From Prevotella sp. P2-180 (GTDB taxonomy: Bacteria; Bacteroidota; Bacteroidia; Bacteroidales; Bacteroidaceae), in assembly GCF_002251435.1 (NCBI RefSeq), contig NZ_NPJI01000110.1, positions 124,001 through 188,000 of the forward strand: DNA of 64,000 nt. Direction: 5' to 3'. Position numbers and translations under genes: made by a program. The notes under the pieces were generated by a model, which saw only the letters and a list, made by a program, of their open reading frames with translations, had not been told where the DNA came from and ran no database searches. Shown piece after piece: positions 43,299 to 52,338 of this stretch; within the stretch, counting starts at the first letter, position 1, and every line of letters begins with the position of its first letter.

Positions 43299-44327
43299 TC
43301 AATTTCGAAGCTTAGATTGGTAGTTCACTCCCTGTTTCAAATACACAGTCAAAAGCATTAAACCCAATACGACTACTGCCAGATGAACAACAGGAATGTT
43401 AGATACAGAATCGTATATACCATGTATCAACATCGGTATAGATATTGCTAATATCCATAATCCTCTACGATATTTAGGGTATAGCTGTGCAAATGCCAAG
43501 AAATATCCCGCAATTCCACACCAACAAGCATGAAGGAATGGCAAGCTCGTTAGTCGTGCAATATTCAAAAAGAAAGAAACATCATACGCTTGTTGAGCAT
43601 TAACTGTCATCTGATACTGTACACCCTCATATACTCCAAAAGCGATGCCAGACATCAAGCCATAGAATACCATCGTTTGAGGAATTAATGGTTCTTTCGC
43701 TTTTCGTATTATTATTAAAAGAGGTAGCAATTTTGCAAATTCTTCTGTTAAGCCAACCCCAAATGTAAATCCAATAATATTTATTGGGAATGGACTTTCA
43801 ATGAATTCATAAAAAGGATTCAAATTCGGCAAGCCTAACAAATCCCACGCTATGAAAACACATATTTGAGTTAGGAAAAATACAGTAATCGTAGTACTTA
43901 ATACAACTTGTTGTGTTTTGAAACTCGCATAAAAGAACAAGCCCCATATTATTGAAAAATAGAGCGACACCTCATAGAATAAGAAGAAACCACCTAATGG
44001 AATATTCATTATTACCATAGGGAGAAGTCCTACCAAGGCCAATATTAGGAAACGCTGATCGGAAATAAATTGTTTAGAAAACATAGCAGTCTTGGGGAAT
44101 ATTAGTTCATAACCGATATGTTTTAGTTGTGAAAGAATATTCCCCTTATGGACAACATTTGCCGTCAATCTTGCTCGTTTCAGATAGAATCCTACTGTAT
44201 GCTCTACCGTATCGTTATCTGCTATTGCCTTATCTTGTAGCAGTATCTGCCCTTGATTTACATACGACAGAAGTGTTTGTTCCGAATAAGGACCAAAACG
44301 TTGAGAATTGCGGATTACGAATATCAT
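43299..44327 (-). CDS. PrsW-type intramembrane metalloprotease with N-terminal GYF-like domain
   Basis: A 342-residue protein. Residues 1-60 look like a GYF_2-type domain (FVIRNSQRFGPYSEQTLLSYVNQGQILLQD). It is followed by about eight membrane segments carrying PrsW motifs: LTEEFAKLLP (Glu-Glu), FGVYEGVQY, LHACWCGIAGY and IHGIYDS (His). PrsW cleaves anti-sigma factors in Gram-positive bacteria; here it may instead act on a partner in the Ter system. It lies five bases after the kinase gene. No cleavable anti-sigma gene is next to it. Confidence 0.82.
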   Translation of the reverse strand: MIFVIRNSQRFGPYSEQTLLSYVNQGQILLQDKAIADNDTVEHTVGFYLKRARLTANVVHKGNILSQLKHIGYELIFPKTAMFSKQFISDQRFLILALVGLLPMVIMNIPLGGFFLFYEVSLYFSIIWGLFFYASFKTQQVVLSTTITVFFLTQICVFIAWDLLGLPNLNPFYEFIESPFPINIIGFTFGVGLTEEFAKLLPLLIIIRKAKEPLIPQTMVFYGLMSGIAFGVYEGVQYQMTVNAQQAYDVSFFLNIARLTSLPFLHACWCGIAGYFLAFAQLYPKYRRGLWILAISIPMLIHGIYDSVSNIPVVHLAVVVLGLMLLTVYLKQGVNYQSKLRN

Positions 44328-44332
44328 CTATA

Positions 44333-45829
44333 CTAATTTTTTACCAATTGTACTACAACTAATCTTCCTCCCTGCCCTTTGTCAAGTAGAATCTGGCGAC
44401 CATCGGTGAGAGGCACAAATCTACCTATAGCTATAGGTTTCTTCTCCGTTACATCATACATATCAGGCAAACGACGGTTAATGAGAATCCACTGTCCATT
44501 ATGGAAATGGAAATCACCTACAGGCTTCTTGTCCTCCGCACTAGTCTTTTCATTAGCCGATACAAGGTTGTTGGAGTGCCATTTATATAATGTTTGTTTG
44601 TCATACACCATCAGGCGATAGTTCTCCGACATATACTTGCCATGAGATGGTGCATAATAAAAGTTGAGGATTGGCAATTGTCCTTTATACTCCTGTCCGC
44701 AGAATGGACATTTTGGTTTAGTCGTATTGTCAAATACATACCAATGTGCCTCGCATATTGGATTCTGACAAGGTTGCACCAAATCGCAAGTCTTTACTAA
44801 AGCCACCTCCCACTCTTGTGCTGTAGGACGAGCTGATGGATTGTGTAAGCCATCAATAAAAGCCCTATCAAACAATTTTTTCAAATAAGGACCACAAATA
44901 GTATATGGCAATCTGTTAGGATCACCTTGGGGTAATTCTGCCTTACCTAATTGGTCCGGTTTGACTCTATTTGTCTTATCTGTAGGATGTTCTATAAAAA
45001 TGGCATTAGAGCCATACCTCATATCGTCATCTTTTTGAGGGTCTATATCCCAAACCTTTCCACCATCCAATGGATGACGATTTAAAAGGAAAGTATATAT
45101 CAAGACTGCAAGCGCATGTTGGTCTGTTGTCCTTTTAGGCAAGTTCTTCTTTGGATCATCCACTTTTAATGTTTTCGTAGCTAAAACCTCAGGTGCTATA
45201 AAACCTGGAGTTCCAACCACTTCTGGTGGGAATTTGCCAGGAACAACCAATCCATCATCGTCTATAATACAAGCACTGCCAGAAAGAGGATCTACTAAAA
45301 CATTATTATACGACAAATCAGAGTGAGCCAAACCTGCTGCATGAATACGACGCATTCCACGCGCAATTTTCAAGCACATATGCAAACGACTCAGGAAAGT
45401 TCCTTTTTGGTCAATAGGAACAAAACGGTTGATAAGCTTAGCAGAAGAAAACCATTTGCCATTCTTCTCTTGACCATTCTTTATGAATGGCCAAGTGTCT
45501 GCCACTCCTGAAAAGAAATATCTTTTGTCATAGAATGGAATAACAATACCCGTCAATCCTTTCCATTCAACCATTTTTGTTGGCCATGCAAAAATATCTT
45601 TCCAATATCCTCCATCTGAGTTTTGAATGAATATTTTTTCCCGATATATACCTACAATATTTTCTAATCGTGCCTTATCATTGGCATTTGTTGGTTTTCT
45701 ATAAAATGCGACAACGTATGTCTTATCAGTGGAGAAATACACATCCTTTACTCCACCCTGAGCCTTTATTTCATCATAAAACTCAACTGTAGAGCCATCA
45801 GAGGCGGTCAATGTTACTTTATTTGCCAT
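44333..45829 (-). CDS. Ser/Thr-type protein kinase of the TerY-P triad, with zinc-ribbon-like segment
   Basis: A 498-residue protein. A kinase domain fills residues ~15-330: GVKDVYFSTDKTYVVAFYR in the N-lobe, catalytic loop LAHSDLSYNNVLVD (HSD in place of HRD), IIDDDGL in place of DFG, and GTPGFIAPEVL. Residues ~365-400 hold Cys pairs (CQNPICEAHW, then CPFCGQ) like a zinc ribbon. The C-terminus is beta-rich. Changed HRD/DFG motifs keep the key Asp residues, so activity is likely. It lies 11 bases after the PP2C gene. With TerY and the phosphatase it forms the phosphorylation switch known from Ter systems. Confidence 0.85.
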   Translation of the reverse strand: MANKVTLTASDGSTVEFYDEIKAQGGVKDVYFSTDKTYVVAFYRKPTNANDKARLENIVGIYREKIFIQNSDGGYWKDIFAWPTKMVEWKGLTGIVIPFYDKRYFFSGVADTWPFIKNGQEKNGKWFSSAKLINRFVPIDQKGTFLSRLHMCLKIARGMRRIHAAGLAHSDLSYNNVLVDPLSGSACIIDDDGLVVPGKFPPEVVGTPGFIAPEVLATKTLKVDDPKKNLPKRTTDQHALAVLIYTFLLNRHPLDGGKVWDIDPQKDDDMRYGSNAIFIEHPTDKTNRVKPDQLGKAELPQGDPNRLPYTICGPYLKKLFDRAFIDGLHNPSARPTAQEWEVALVKTCDLVQPCQNPICEAHWYVFDNTTKPKCPFCGQEYKGQLPILNFYYAPSHGKYMSENYRLMVYDKQTLYKWHSNNLVSANEKTSAEDKKPVGDFHFHNGQWILINRRLPDMYDVTEKKPIAIGRFVPLTDGRQILLDKGQGGRLVVVQLVKN

Positions 45830-45840
45830 ATCATGCAGAG

Positions 45841-47289
45841 TTAATATAATATTGCTATTGTTCTATCATCATGATTACCAGGAGCCCAAAAATCCAACCA
45901 GTTTAACAACTGGTCTTTTGCTGCCTCGTTGTCGTCAATTAGTTCTACTGGGAACTCTTTGTTGTGTGTCAAGTCATCCCACAAATCATCCCACTTATCT
46001 GGATTGTTCAAATTAGCATCAGTCTCAAATTTGGGATCACTAACTCCATCTGTCATCATAAAAAGAGCTGTAAAGTCAGGTACAATTCTGCATTTGAGTC
46101 GCTTAAAAAAGGCAGAAGAATCAGTGAATATGTCAGGCATTGTCAAGAATCGTGTTTGACCTGCATATTCCCCCTCGTCAGGTGTACCCAACAAGGTTGC
46201 CGTATGGCTATTCTTATCATAAAGACATAATGCTCCATCACCGACCCAAAATGATGCGACAAACCAACCAAATTCGAATTTCTTACATATAGCAAGCAAC
46301 AATGTAGTGGCATAATCCTTAGGGCGTGCCCCCTGCATTTTTGCCTCTTCGTTAATAGCTTTATGTGCCTTATATGCAGCATTCCCGACAATCTGATAGA
46401 CATCACTACTTATCATCTTTCCTGCTTCTTGTGAGCCTTGATCCAAATGCCACAGGTTAATGTCATCTTCAAATTTCTCACAATGCTCGAGTTCTGCCTT
46501 GCAGTGCGAAATTACAGTATCACATGCAATTCTGGAACCTTCACGAGAATATTTTGCAGATCCTGCACCATCCGCTACTGCCATAACATACCAATTGGTA
46601 TTTTCATCATGATATAGTTTGAAATGGTCATCTCTTGGCTTTCCTTCCTGGGCATGAGAGCGTCCACGCTTACTTGCTGCAACGATGTCCTTCTGAGGTG
46701 TTCCATCTTCTAAACTTTCTACAGAGACATACTCACATTGGATGTCATCCTTCTGATATCTTGGCTCTGGCATACCAGCCCAATCCACAGGCTGATTCTT
46801 CCACAGTTTGCGAGGGTCTTGATTTATTACAAAAGATATTTTTCTTTCAAGCACAGGATGATTCTCTGGTAACATCACACCTTTATACCCATAATACATA
46901 GTGAGTTCATAGGTAGATTCTGGTATTCCTCCTGTCTTTTTTCTCATAGCTTCAAGAGAGGGAGTTCCACTAATAGCAAAACTCCTCTTATCCTCTGAGA
47001 CTGTAATTTCCAACCCATGTTCTTCCTTAGATAACCCCTTAACATCATAAATCTCTACGTTTGCATTGTCAGAAGGAACTGCTACAGTGCAATCGTATGG
47101 GGTATTTTCCTTGGCATTTGGCAAGTTGAATGCTATTGCATTTACTTCATTCTTTATAATAAGCACTTTATCCATAAGGTATGAATTATACTCATTCCAC
47201 ATTTTTTCAGAAAGGAACTTTACAAATCCCTCTGAACGCTCATTCGATTTTCCATCGAAAAAATAATCAATAATCGATTGTATATCCAT
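45841..47289 (-). CDS. PP2C-type protein phosphatase of the TerY-P triad
   Basis: A 482-residue protein. The C-terminal half is a PP2C domain: VMAVADGAGSAKYSREGSRIA (metal-binding DGxG), VASFWVGDGALCLYD, FMMTDGVSDP and HDDRTIAILY. The N-terminal ~200 residues are a beta-rich region with Ig-like character (TPYDCTVAVPSDNANVEIYDVKG) not usual in PP2C. It would remove phosphate from substrates of the neighbouring kinase, perhaps TerY or TerD proteins. The gene is four bases from the TerY gene upstream. Confidence 0.87.
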   Translation of the reverse strand: MDIQSIIDYFFDGKSNERSEGFVKFLSEKMWNEYNSYLMDKVLIIKNEVNAIAFNLPNAKENTPYDCTVAVPSDNANVEIYDVKGLSKEEHGLEITVSEDKRSFAISGTPSLEAMRKKTGGIPESTYELTMYYGYKGVMLPENHPVLERKISFVINQDPRKLWKNQPVDWAGMPEPRYQKDDIQCEYVSVESLEDGTPQKDIVAASKRGRSHAQEGKPRDDHFKLYHDENTNWYVMAVADGAGSAKYSREGSRIACDTVISHCKAELEHCEKFEDDINLWHLDQGSQEAGKMISSDVYQIVGNAAYKAHKAINEEAKMQGARPKDYATTLLLAICKKFEFGWFVASFWVGDGALCLYDKNSHTATLLGTPDEGEYAGQTRFLTMPDIFTDSSAFFKRLKCRIVPDFTALFMMTDGVSDPKFETDANLNNPDKWDDLWDDLTHNKEFPVELIDDNEAAKDQLLNWLDFWAPGNHDDRTIAILY

Positions 47290-47292
47290 ATA

Positions 47293-48339
47293 CTAACCTT
47301 TTCCTCTTGTAATACTCATTCCGCCAGCTTCAATTGCTCCTAAAGTTCCTTCCATTCCACACCAAGGGCATGCTGTCGTTTGACCATCTGAGCACATTAT
47401 ACCGCCACACTCACATACGACCACTCCAAGTTGGTTGCCGCAACAAGGACAAGTGGGAACACCACGAAGAGACATTACATTAATATTTCTGTCAGATTTA
47501 CTGTCACATAAACTGTTATAGATTTCTTCATCCACTGGATAAGCTCCTACCAATCTATATTCGGTTCCTTTCATTTGTATGTCTTCCAAACCTTCTATGT
47601 CTGTAAGTCTTTTGGCATACTTAACCAAATATGTCTTCTTTGTATTAGAACATTTACCGAACAAAACCACAAAGTTTTCATCAATGATACAACGTTCTGT
47701 TGTGTCAACCTTCTCAAGGTTAATACTTGATGTTGGAGCCAACTTAACTTCATCATCACCCATATCTGTAACGGACACACTCGTTGCTTTTATTGATGCT
47801 GTAACCCATTTGAAGAATGACTTAAATGAAATAGAATCAGTTGCTTTCAGTCTTAATACATTGTCAGAAACCTTTCCTAATATATGTGTGTCCGCATTAT
47901 CGCCAATTGAAATAGCTATAATATTCGCTGATTTCTTATACTTGTTATTCCATCGAGCGATTGCAACAGTAGTATCATCCGTTGGAGTTCCGTCTGTAAA
48001 AAGGAATATTATTGGTTTCCAATCCCCTTTCTGTTCAAGTGTTGTCTTTACAAGTTCCTTATCCATACTGTCCATAAGGAAGTTCAAAGCCGCTCCCAAG
48101 GACGTTCCACCTCCTATTGGGAATGTTTGGGGATAGAACTTGTACAACTCCGTCAATGGAGATATACATTTCGCCTTGCCTGCAAAAGCAATTACTGAGA
48201 TAAATGCTGTTTCAAGAGCATACGGATCTGTACGCAACTCCTGTACTATCATTCTCATGCCATCCTGCACTTGCTGAATGGGTTCGCCGACCATCGACTC
48301 CGATACGTCAACGAGGAAATATACTGGTAATCGTCTCAT
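47293..48339 (-). CDS. TerY-type von Willebrand factor A protein with C-terminal zinc ribbon
   Basis: A 348-residue protein starting MRRLPVYFLVDVSESMVGEP. The vWA domain (residues 1-200) has the MIDAS motif DVSES and FLFTDGTPTDD. A linker region follows, and the C-terminal ~60 residues hold Cys motifs CPCCG, CECGG and CPWCG, the TerY-C type metal-binding tail. vWA proteins of Ter systems bind divalent metal and act as scaffolds between TerD proteins and the phosphatase/kinase pair. It is the third of three TerY genes in transcription order. Confidence 0.88.
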   Translation of the reverse strand: MRRLPVYFLVDVSESMVGEPIQQVQDGMRMIVQELRTDPYALETAFISVIAFAGKAKCISPLTELYKFYPQTFPIGGGTSLGAALNFLMDSMDKELVKTTLEQKGDWKPIIFLFTDGTPTDDTTVAIARWNNKYKKSANIIAISIGDNADTHILGKVSDNVLRLKATDSISFKSFFKWVTASIKATSVSVTDMGDDEVKLAPTSSINLEKVDTTERCIIDENFVVLFGKCSNTKKTYLVKYAKRLTDIEGLEDIQMKGTEYRLVGAYPVDEEIYNSLCDSKSDRNINVMSLRGVPTCPCCGNQLGVVVCECGGIMCSDGQTTACPWCGMEGTLGAIEAGGMSITRGKG

Positions 48340-48357
48340 GATTTGTTTTTCTTCTTT

Positions 48358-48996
48358 TTACACTACTAAATTTACCTCGGCAGGCGGAGCCGGTAACTCT
48401 GTTTGTTCCGAAATACCCATAGTACGCCCACCTTGTTGAACGTTAATTGTAACCCATTGGAAAAACTTTTTGAATGTATTGCTGTCCATTGTATCAAGCG
48501 TAAATACATTCTCTGTCAGTTTCTTTAATGGCTCGGTTTTTGCTTTGGGACCAGCCGCACAAGCGACAATATTGGTAAACTGATGCTGTTTCACTCTTTT
48601 AATGGCGTCATCATAAACCATCAAATCGGAAGGTTTGCCATCAGTCAGTAAAAACAACAACGGCATCCAATCTCCTTTTTGCTCCCTACTTCCCATATTA
48701 ACCTCCCTATCATAACAATCACATAATACATTAAGAGCTGCTCCAGTATGAGTAGGACCTGAATCCGGGCAAACTATCTCTGGCAACTGAAGGCTTTCCA
48801 ACTCTGTCAGTGGCAATATTTGTTTTACTTCTCTATCATATGTGATTATGCTAATACATGCAGTTTCAAGTGCATAGGGATCCAACCTTAGTGAGGCTAT
48901 CATGTCAGACAATCCCACCTTAACTGATTCAATTGGCTCGCCCTTCATTGAGCCACTTGTATCTATAAGTATATATACTGGTAATCTTCTGCTCAT
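48358..48996 (-). CDS. TerY-type von Willebrand factor A protein (second)
   Basis: A 212-residue vWA protein starting MSRRLPVYILIDTSGSMKGEP (ATG at 48996; the longer reading to 49029 adds no similarity). MIDAS DTSGS is intact, with LLTDGKPSD further on. The C-terminus ends in a Pro-rich stretch (ELPAPPAEVNLVV) almost shared with the next TerY (PPPPEVNIVV), which may be a docking tail. It is cytoplasmic, with no signal peptide. Part of a tandem duplication of three TerY genes. Confidence 0.88.
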   Translation of the reverse strand: MSRRLPVYILIDTSGSMKGEPIESVKVGLSDMIASLRLDPYALETACISIITYDREVKQILPLTELESLQLPEIVCPDSGPTHTGAALNVLCDCYDREVNMGSREQKGDWMPLLFLLTDGKPSDLMVYDDAIKRVKQHQFTNIVACAAGPKAKTEPLKKLTENVFTLDTMDSNTFKKFFQWVTINVQQGGRTMGISEQTELPAPPAEVNLVV

Positions 48997-49051
48997 AAAG
49001 TTTTGATTTGTCTGAAAGGCACTGTTCAATACCTTTCAGACCTTAGTTAAA

Positions 49052-49690
49052 CTATACTACAATATTAACTTCTGGTGGTGGAGGAGGTAATTCACTCATT
49101 GTTGTTGCTTCACAAGCAGTATCCTCTACAGATTTACTGCTTGTACTAATTGAAGCAGACACCCATTTGAAAAATGCCTTGATTGTGGCACTGTCAGCTG
49201 TATCAAGCTGTACGACATTCTCCGTGATTTGTTTAAGAGTGTCAGTGCTTGCTCCTTGTCCTGCGGCACAGGCCACAACCATACCACATTTTCTCTTCTT
49301 AAACTCAGCTAGTCCACTTGAAATATTATCAGTAGGCACACCATCAGTCATTATAAATATCAATGGACGCCAATCACCCTTAACCTCAGCTGTAGTTTTA
49401 GTGATTTCTGAATCCATTTTCTGTGAAAGCAGGTTAAGGGCCTCACCAAGAGCGGTGCAACCACTCGCCTCAATGTTTGGTTGTTGGAAAGCAGCCAATT
49501 CAGTCAGCGGTGTAACTTGTTGTGCTGACGAATTAAAAGTAATAATACTAATGTATGCCGTTTCCAAAGCATAAGGATCACTTCGCAATGTTGAAATCAG
49601 TGTCTGGACACCATTTTTCACTGCCTCAATTGGCTCACCATACATCGAACCAGATGTATCGAGCAAAAGATAAACGGGTAATCTTCTCAT
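49052..49690 (-). CDS. TerY-type von Willebrand factor A protein (first)
   Basis: A 212-residue vWA protein starting MRRLPVYLLLDTSGSMYGEP, with MIDAS DTSGS, MTDGVPTDN and a C-terminal tail ELPPPPPEVNIVV. It is the first TerY after the TerD group, 12 bases downstream of the TerZ-like gene. It is closer to the second TerY than to the zinc-ribbon version. Metal-dependent binding of partner proteins is known for vWA domains; its partner here is not known. Confidence 0.88.
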   Translation of the reverse strand: MRRLPVYLLLDTSGSMYGEPIEAVKNGVQTLISTLRSDPYALETAYISIITFNSSAQQVTPLTELAAFQQPNIEASGCTALGEALNLLSQKMDSEITKTTAEVKGDWRPLIFIMTDGVPTDNISSGLAEFKKRKCGMVVACAAGQGASTDTLKQITENVVQLDTADSATIKAFFKWVSASISTSSKSVEDTACEATTMSELPPPPPEVNIVV

Positions 49691-49702
49691 ATATAATTCT
49701 TT

Positions 49703-50377
49703 TTATTTTGAATAATCTCTCATTACACGTCCAATAGTGTTTACTATTGAAGTATCTGGGAATGCATCACCAATTGCGGCAAATTTCCATTCACCATTTC
49801 TGCGATACAATTTGCCCATTACAAGAGCGCGCATACCCACACACTCTGTTTTCGTTGCAACATCGTATTGAGCGAACACTTGTTTTGGAGCCTTGTCTGG
49901 TGTACCCTCAAACATACGAATTGAAGCATAAGGAATACCGGAGAAGTCACCACTATAATCCTCATTATTATATATATTGAGGAAGAAAACAATAGAGTTT
50001 ACATTACTGTCCACTCTGTTCAAGTCAACAGTGATAATCTCATTGTCAAGTCCGTCATCACCGTCTTGATCACCAGACCTATCATCTCCTGTATGATGCA
50101 AAGCCCTGTCTATTGAATCGAGTTTTCCATTGGGCAATCCTACATTACTATCTCCAAAGCGATACAAAGGAGACCATATATGGTCTATTGGTTTTCCATC
50201 AATGTCAAACATCAGACAGCTTAAGTCCAAGTCAACATCAACATTACTTGACAAGAGCCCAAATAATGACTTCTTTACTATAGCTCCCCAATTACAACCC
50301 ACACAAAAGTTTGTGAGTTTCGCACCGCTTTCTTTTACAAGATTAATACGATGTCCTTTTTCTAGTCTTATTGCCAT
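49703..50377 (-). CDS. TerD-superfamily protein, TerZ/TerF-like
   Basis: A 224-residue protein of the TerD fold: MAIRLEKGHRINL at the start, VDVDLDLSCLMFD, and an acidic stretch HHTGDDRSGDQDGDDGLDNEIITVDLNRV that corresponds to the Ca2+-binding loop of TerD proteins. It ends MGKLYRRNGEWKFAAIGDAFPD. The longer N-terminal part before the acidic loop sets it apart from the two TerD/TerE-like paralogues. Expected to be cytoplasmic or membrane associated and Ca2+ responsive. Confidence 0.85.
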   Translation of the reverse strand: MAIRLEKGHRINLVKESGAKLTNFCVGCNWGAIVKKSLFGLLSSNVDVDLDLSCLMFDIDGKPIDHIWSPLYRFGDSNVGLPNGKLDSIDRALHHTGDDRSGDQDGDDGLDNEIITVDLNRVDSNVNSIVFFLNIYNNEDYSGDFSGIPYASIRMFEGTPDKAPKQVFAQYDVATKTECVGMRALVMGKLYRRNGEWKFAAIGDAFPDTSIVNTIGRVMRDYSK

Positions 50378-50388
50378 AATTTTTTTTT

Positions 50389-51027
50389 TTAATCTTTACT
50401 ACCTGGTGAATAATTAAATCCCCAACCATAACATTTGTCGCAATCGCTATGAGAGTCATGGAATGTCAATAGTTTTTTTACTGTTATAGTGTTTTCTCCG
50501 CCAAAATCAAGTTCTGCAATTGCACAAAATCTCTTATCACTTGTTTGCTGACCCATTTCGACAATTACTTCCTCACTTCCTGGCACTTGAACTTTTACAA
50601 CAGCATTGGTCTCCGACCACTTTGCAACACCTTCATAAATGAAGGTATAAACAATGATGCGCTTAATGTCATTAACTCCCTTCGGATTAACCAAAATGGT
50701 TTCACCTGACGAAGAACCACCTCCACGATCATCTCCCTTATGCCATATAAATGGAGTTTGGTCATAACAACCTTGTCGTGTCTGATGATGACGGTCACCA
50801 CCCCTTCCATGAGAAAACTGCAAACCATCAATCAGCATCTTTTGCCCATTCCGCATCTCATAAAAACAACCTAAGTCCAAGTCGATGGCATTACCCCAAA
50901 GAGTCTTCCAAAAGCCGCCTTTGTTCCAGTCAAGATTAATAACTATCTCTCCAGTTAGGGTGTTACCGGTTTTCTTGTCTAGATTGATTCTATGCCTGTC
51001 ACCACCTTTTTTGAGAACTATTGCCAT
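50389..51027 (-). CDS. TerD-superfamily protein, TerA-like
   Basis: A 212-residue protein; ATG at 51027, one base after the upstream TerD stop. It resembles the C-terminal domain of TerA: GEIVINLDWN, AIDLDLGCFYEMRNGQK, FIWHKGDDRGGGSSSGETILVNPKG, IIVYTFIYEGVAKWSETNAVV and an ending with YGWGFNYSP. The loop that is strongly acidic in the other TerD proteins is mostly Gly/Ser here, so Ca2+ binding may be weaker. A Cys pair (DCDKCYGWG) near the end is unusual. Confidence 0.82.
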   Translation of the reverse strand: MAIVLKKGGDRHRINLDKKTGNTLTGEIVINLDWNKGGFWKTLWGNAIDLDLGCFYEMRNGQKMLIDGLQFSHGRGGDRHHQTRQGCYDQTPFIWHKGDDRGGGSSSGETILVNPKGVNDIKRIIVYTFIYEGVAKWSETNAVVKVQVPGSEEVIVEMGQQTSDKRFCAIAELDFGGENTITVKKLLTFHDSHSDCDKCYGWGFNYSPGSKD

Positions 51028-51028
51028 A

Positions 51029-51658
51029 CTACATAAATTTTGATGCGTATTTTCTACATATAGGTTCCAATCCATCCGCATGAGCTTCTCCTACGGCTTG
51101 GAACTTCCATTCAGAGCCTCGACGGTATAGACGTCCAAACTCAACTCCCTTATCGGTGGAGAAGTCTTCATCGAGATCATATCTGCAAATCACGTCTCCC
51201 GTTACGGCATTTTTGATTTGGATAAAAGCATCGCGCACCTGACCAAAGTTATACTTTCTACGTGGATCATTGATATTTGTTGGATCCCAATAAATACTAA
51301 CGGTGAAAAGAATCTCCTTTACCGAATCGGAAGTTTTAGTGAGATCAACTTCGATTTCCTCATTGCCTTCGCCTTTATCATCGTCATCATCTCCCAGGTC
51401 ATCTATTGAACCTATCACACTCTTATCCAAAGAACATGGACGTGTTTCACCATTTATCACAATTATATTTGTAGAGCCATAGAACACAAAATCTGCCTCA
51501 TTTTCTATTTGTCCACTATTACCCAACAGAAATGTAGAAGCATCCAAATCGTATGGTGGGTCAGCATTCGGATTCACCTTCCAGCCCATTTCAACTACAA
51601 GCAGGGAGAGATTTGGCTCTATCTCAACTCTCTGCCCTTTTATCAGATTAATAGCCAT
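51029..51658 (-). CDS. TerD-superfamily protein, TerD/TerE-like
   Basis: A 209-residue protein starting MAINLIKGQRVEIEPNLSLL, with the TerD core YDLDASTFLLG, a long acidic loop (SIDDLGDDDDDKGEGNEEIEVDLTK) that should bind Ca2+, and the end GRLYRRGSEWKFQAVGEAHADGL. It is similar throughout to the neighbour at 51662-52219, which points to tandem duplication. The gene lies three bases downstream of that neighbour. Confidence 0.9.
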   Translation of the reverse strand: MAINLIKGQRVEIEPNLSLLVVEMGWKVNPNADPPYDLDASTFLLGNSGQIENEADFVFYGSTNIIVINGETRPCSLDKSVIGSIDDLGDDDDDKGEGNEEIEVDLTKTSDSVKEILFTVSIYWDPTNINDPRRKYNFGQVRDAFIQIKNAVTGDVICRYDLDEDFSTDKGVEFGRLYRRGSEWKFQAVGEAHADGLEPICRKYASKFM

Positions 51659-51661
51659 ACG

Positions 51662-52219
51662 CTAACCAACATATTTGTCAACAAAGAACTGCAAGCCTCC
51701 CTTATATCCTTGACCAACAGCTTCAAATTTCCACTCTCCATTTCTCTTGTAAAGTCTGCCAAATTCAACGGCCGTTTCAACGGAAAAGTCTTCATCAAGA
51801 TCATATCGTGCTATTTCCTCATCGGAAACTGCATTATATATCCTAATGTACGAATTACGTACTTGACCAAAGTTTTGGCGACGTTCTTCTGCCTTATGAA
51901 TTGTAACAGTAAAGATGATTTCCTTAATTCGAGCATCAATTTTTGTCAAATCAACAGAAAGAGTCTCGTCATCACCACCATCACTATTTCCACCTGTCAT
52001 ATCATCACCTGATGATTCTACTGCACTATCTGGAGATAATGGATTGTTGTAGAATACGAAAAATTCGTCTTGTGGCAATTTCCCGTTTTCACCCAACATG
52101 AATGCCGAAGCATCCAAGTCAAAATCATAACCTGTACTTTTGTTGGGATCCCATCCCAATCCTACACCTACTTTTGACAAACCAATTTCGATGCGTTGTC
52201 CTTTTTGAAGATTAATCAT
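51662..52219 (-). CDS. TerD-superfamily protein, TerD/TerE-like
   Basis: A 185-residue protein with the canonical TerD layout: MINLQKGQRIEIGLSKVGVG, YDFDLDASAFMLG, the acidic loop SSGDDMTGGNSDGGDDETLSVDLTKI, and FGRLYKRNGEWKFEAVGQGYKGGL at the end. Length is close to that of E. coli-type TerD (about 190). It is the first gene after the promoter at 52251-52258. TerD proteins bind Ca2+ and are linked to tellurite, phage and stress tolerance; which applies here is unknown. Confidence 0.93.
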   Translation of the reverse strand: MINLQKGQRIEIGLSKVGVGLGWDPNKSTGYDFDLDASAFMLGENGKLPQDEFFVFYNNPLSPDSAVESSGDDMTGGNSDGGDDETLSVDLTKIDARIKEIIFTVTIHKAEERRQNFGQVRNSYIRIYNAVSDEEIARYDLDEDFSVETAVEFGRLYKRNGEWKFEAVGQGYKGGLQFFVDKYVG

Positions 52220-52250
52220 AACTATCTGTTTATTTAATAATATCTATCTG

Positions 52251-52258
52251 CAAAGATA
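52251..52258 (-). promoter_or_regulatory. -7 box of the TerD operon
   Basis: TATCTTTG on the minus strand, 32 bases before the TerD ATG at 52219. Direct repeats GGTTGCAA lie upstream at 52293-52302 and 52329-52338, the second overlapping the TerB-like gene end, and may be regulator sites. Confidence 0.6.
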
Positions 52259-52338
52259 CAATAATCTTCAATATCCAATATCAAGAAGCAAAGGTTGCAA
52301 CGATTCGCCAAGGTAGCATCTATGATATGGTTGCAAGG

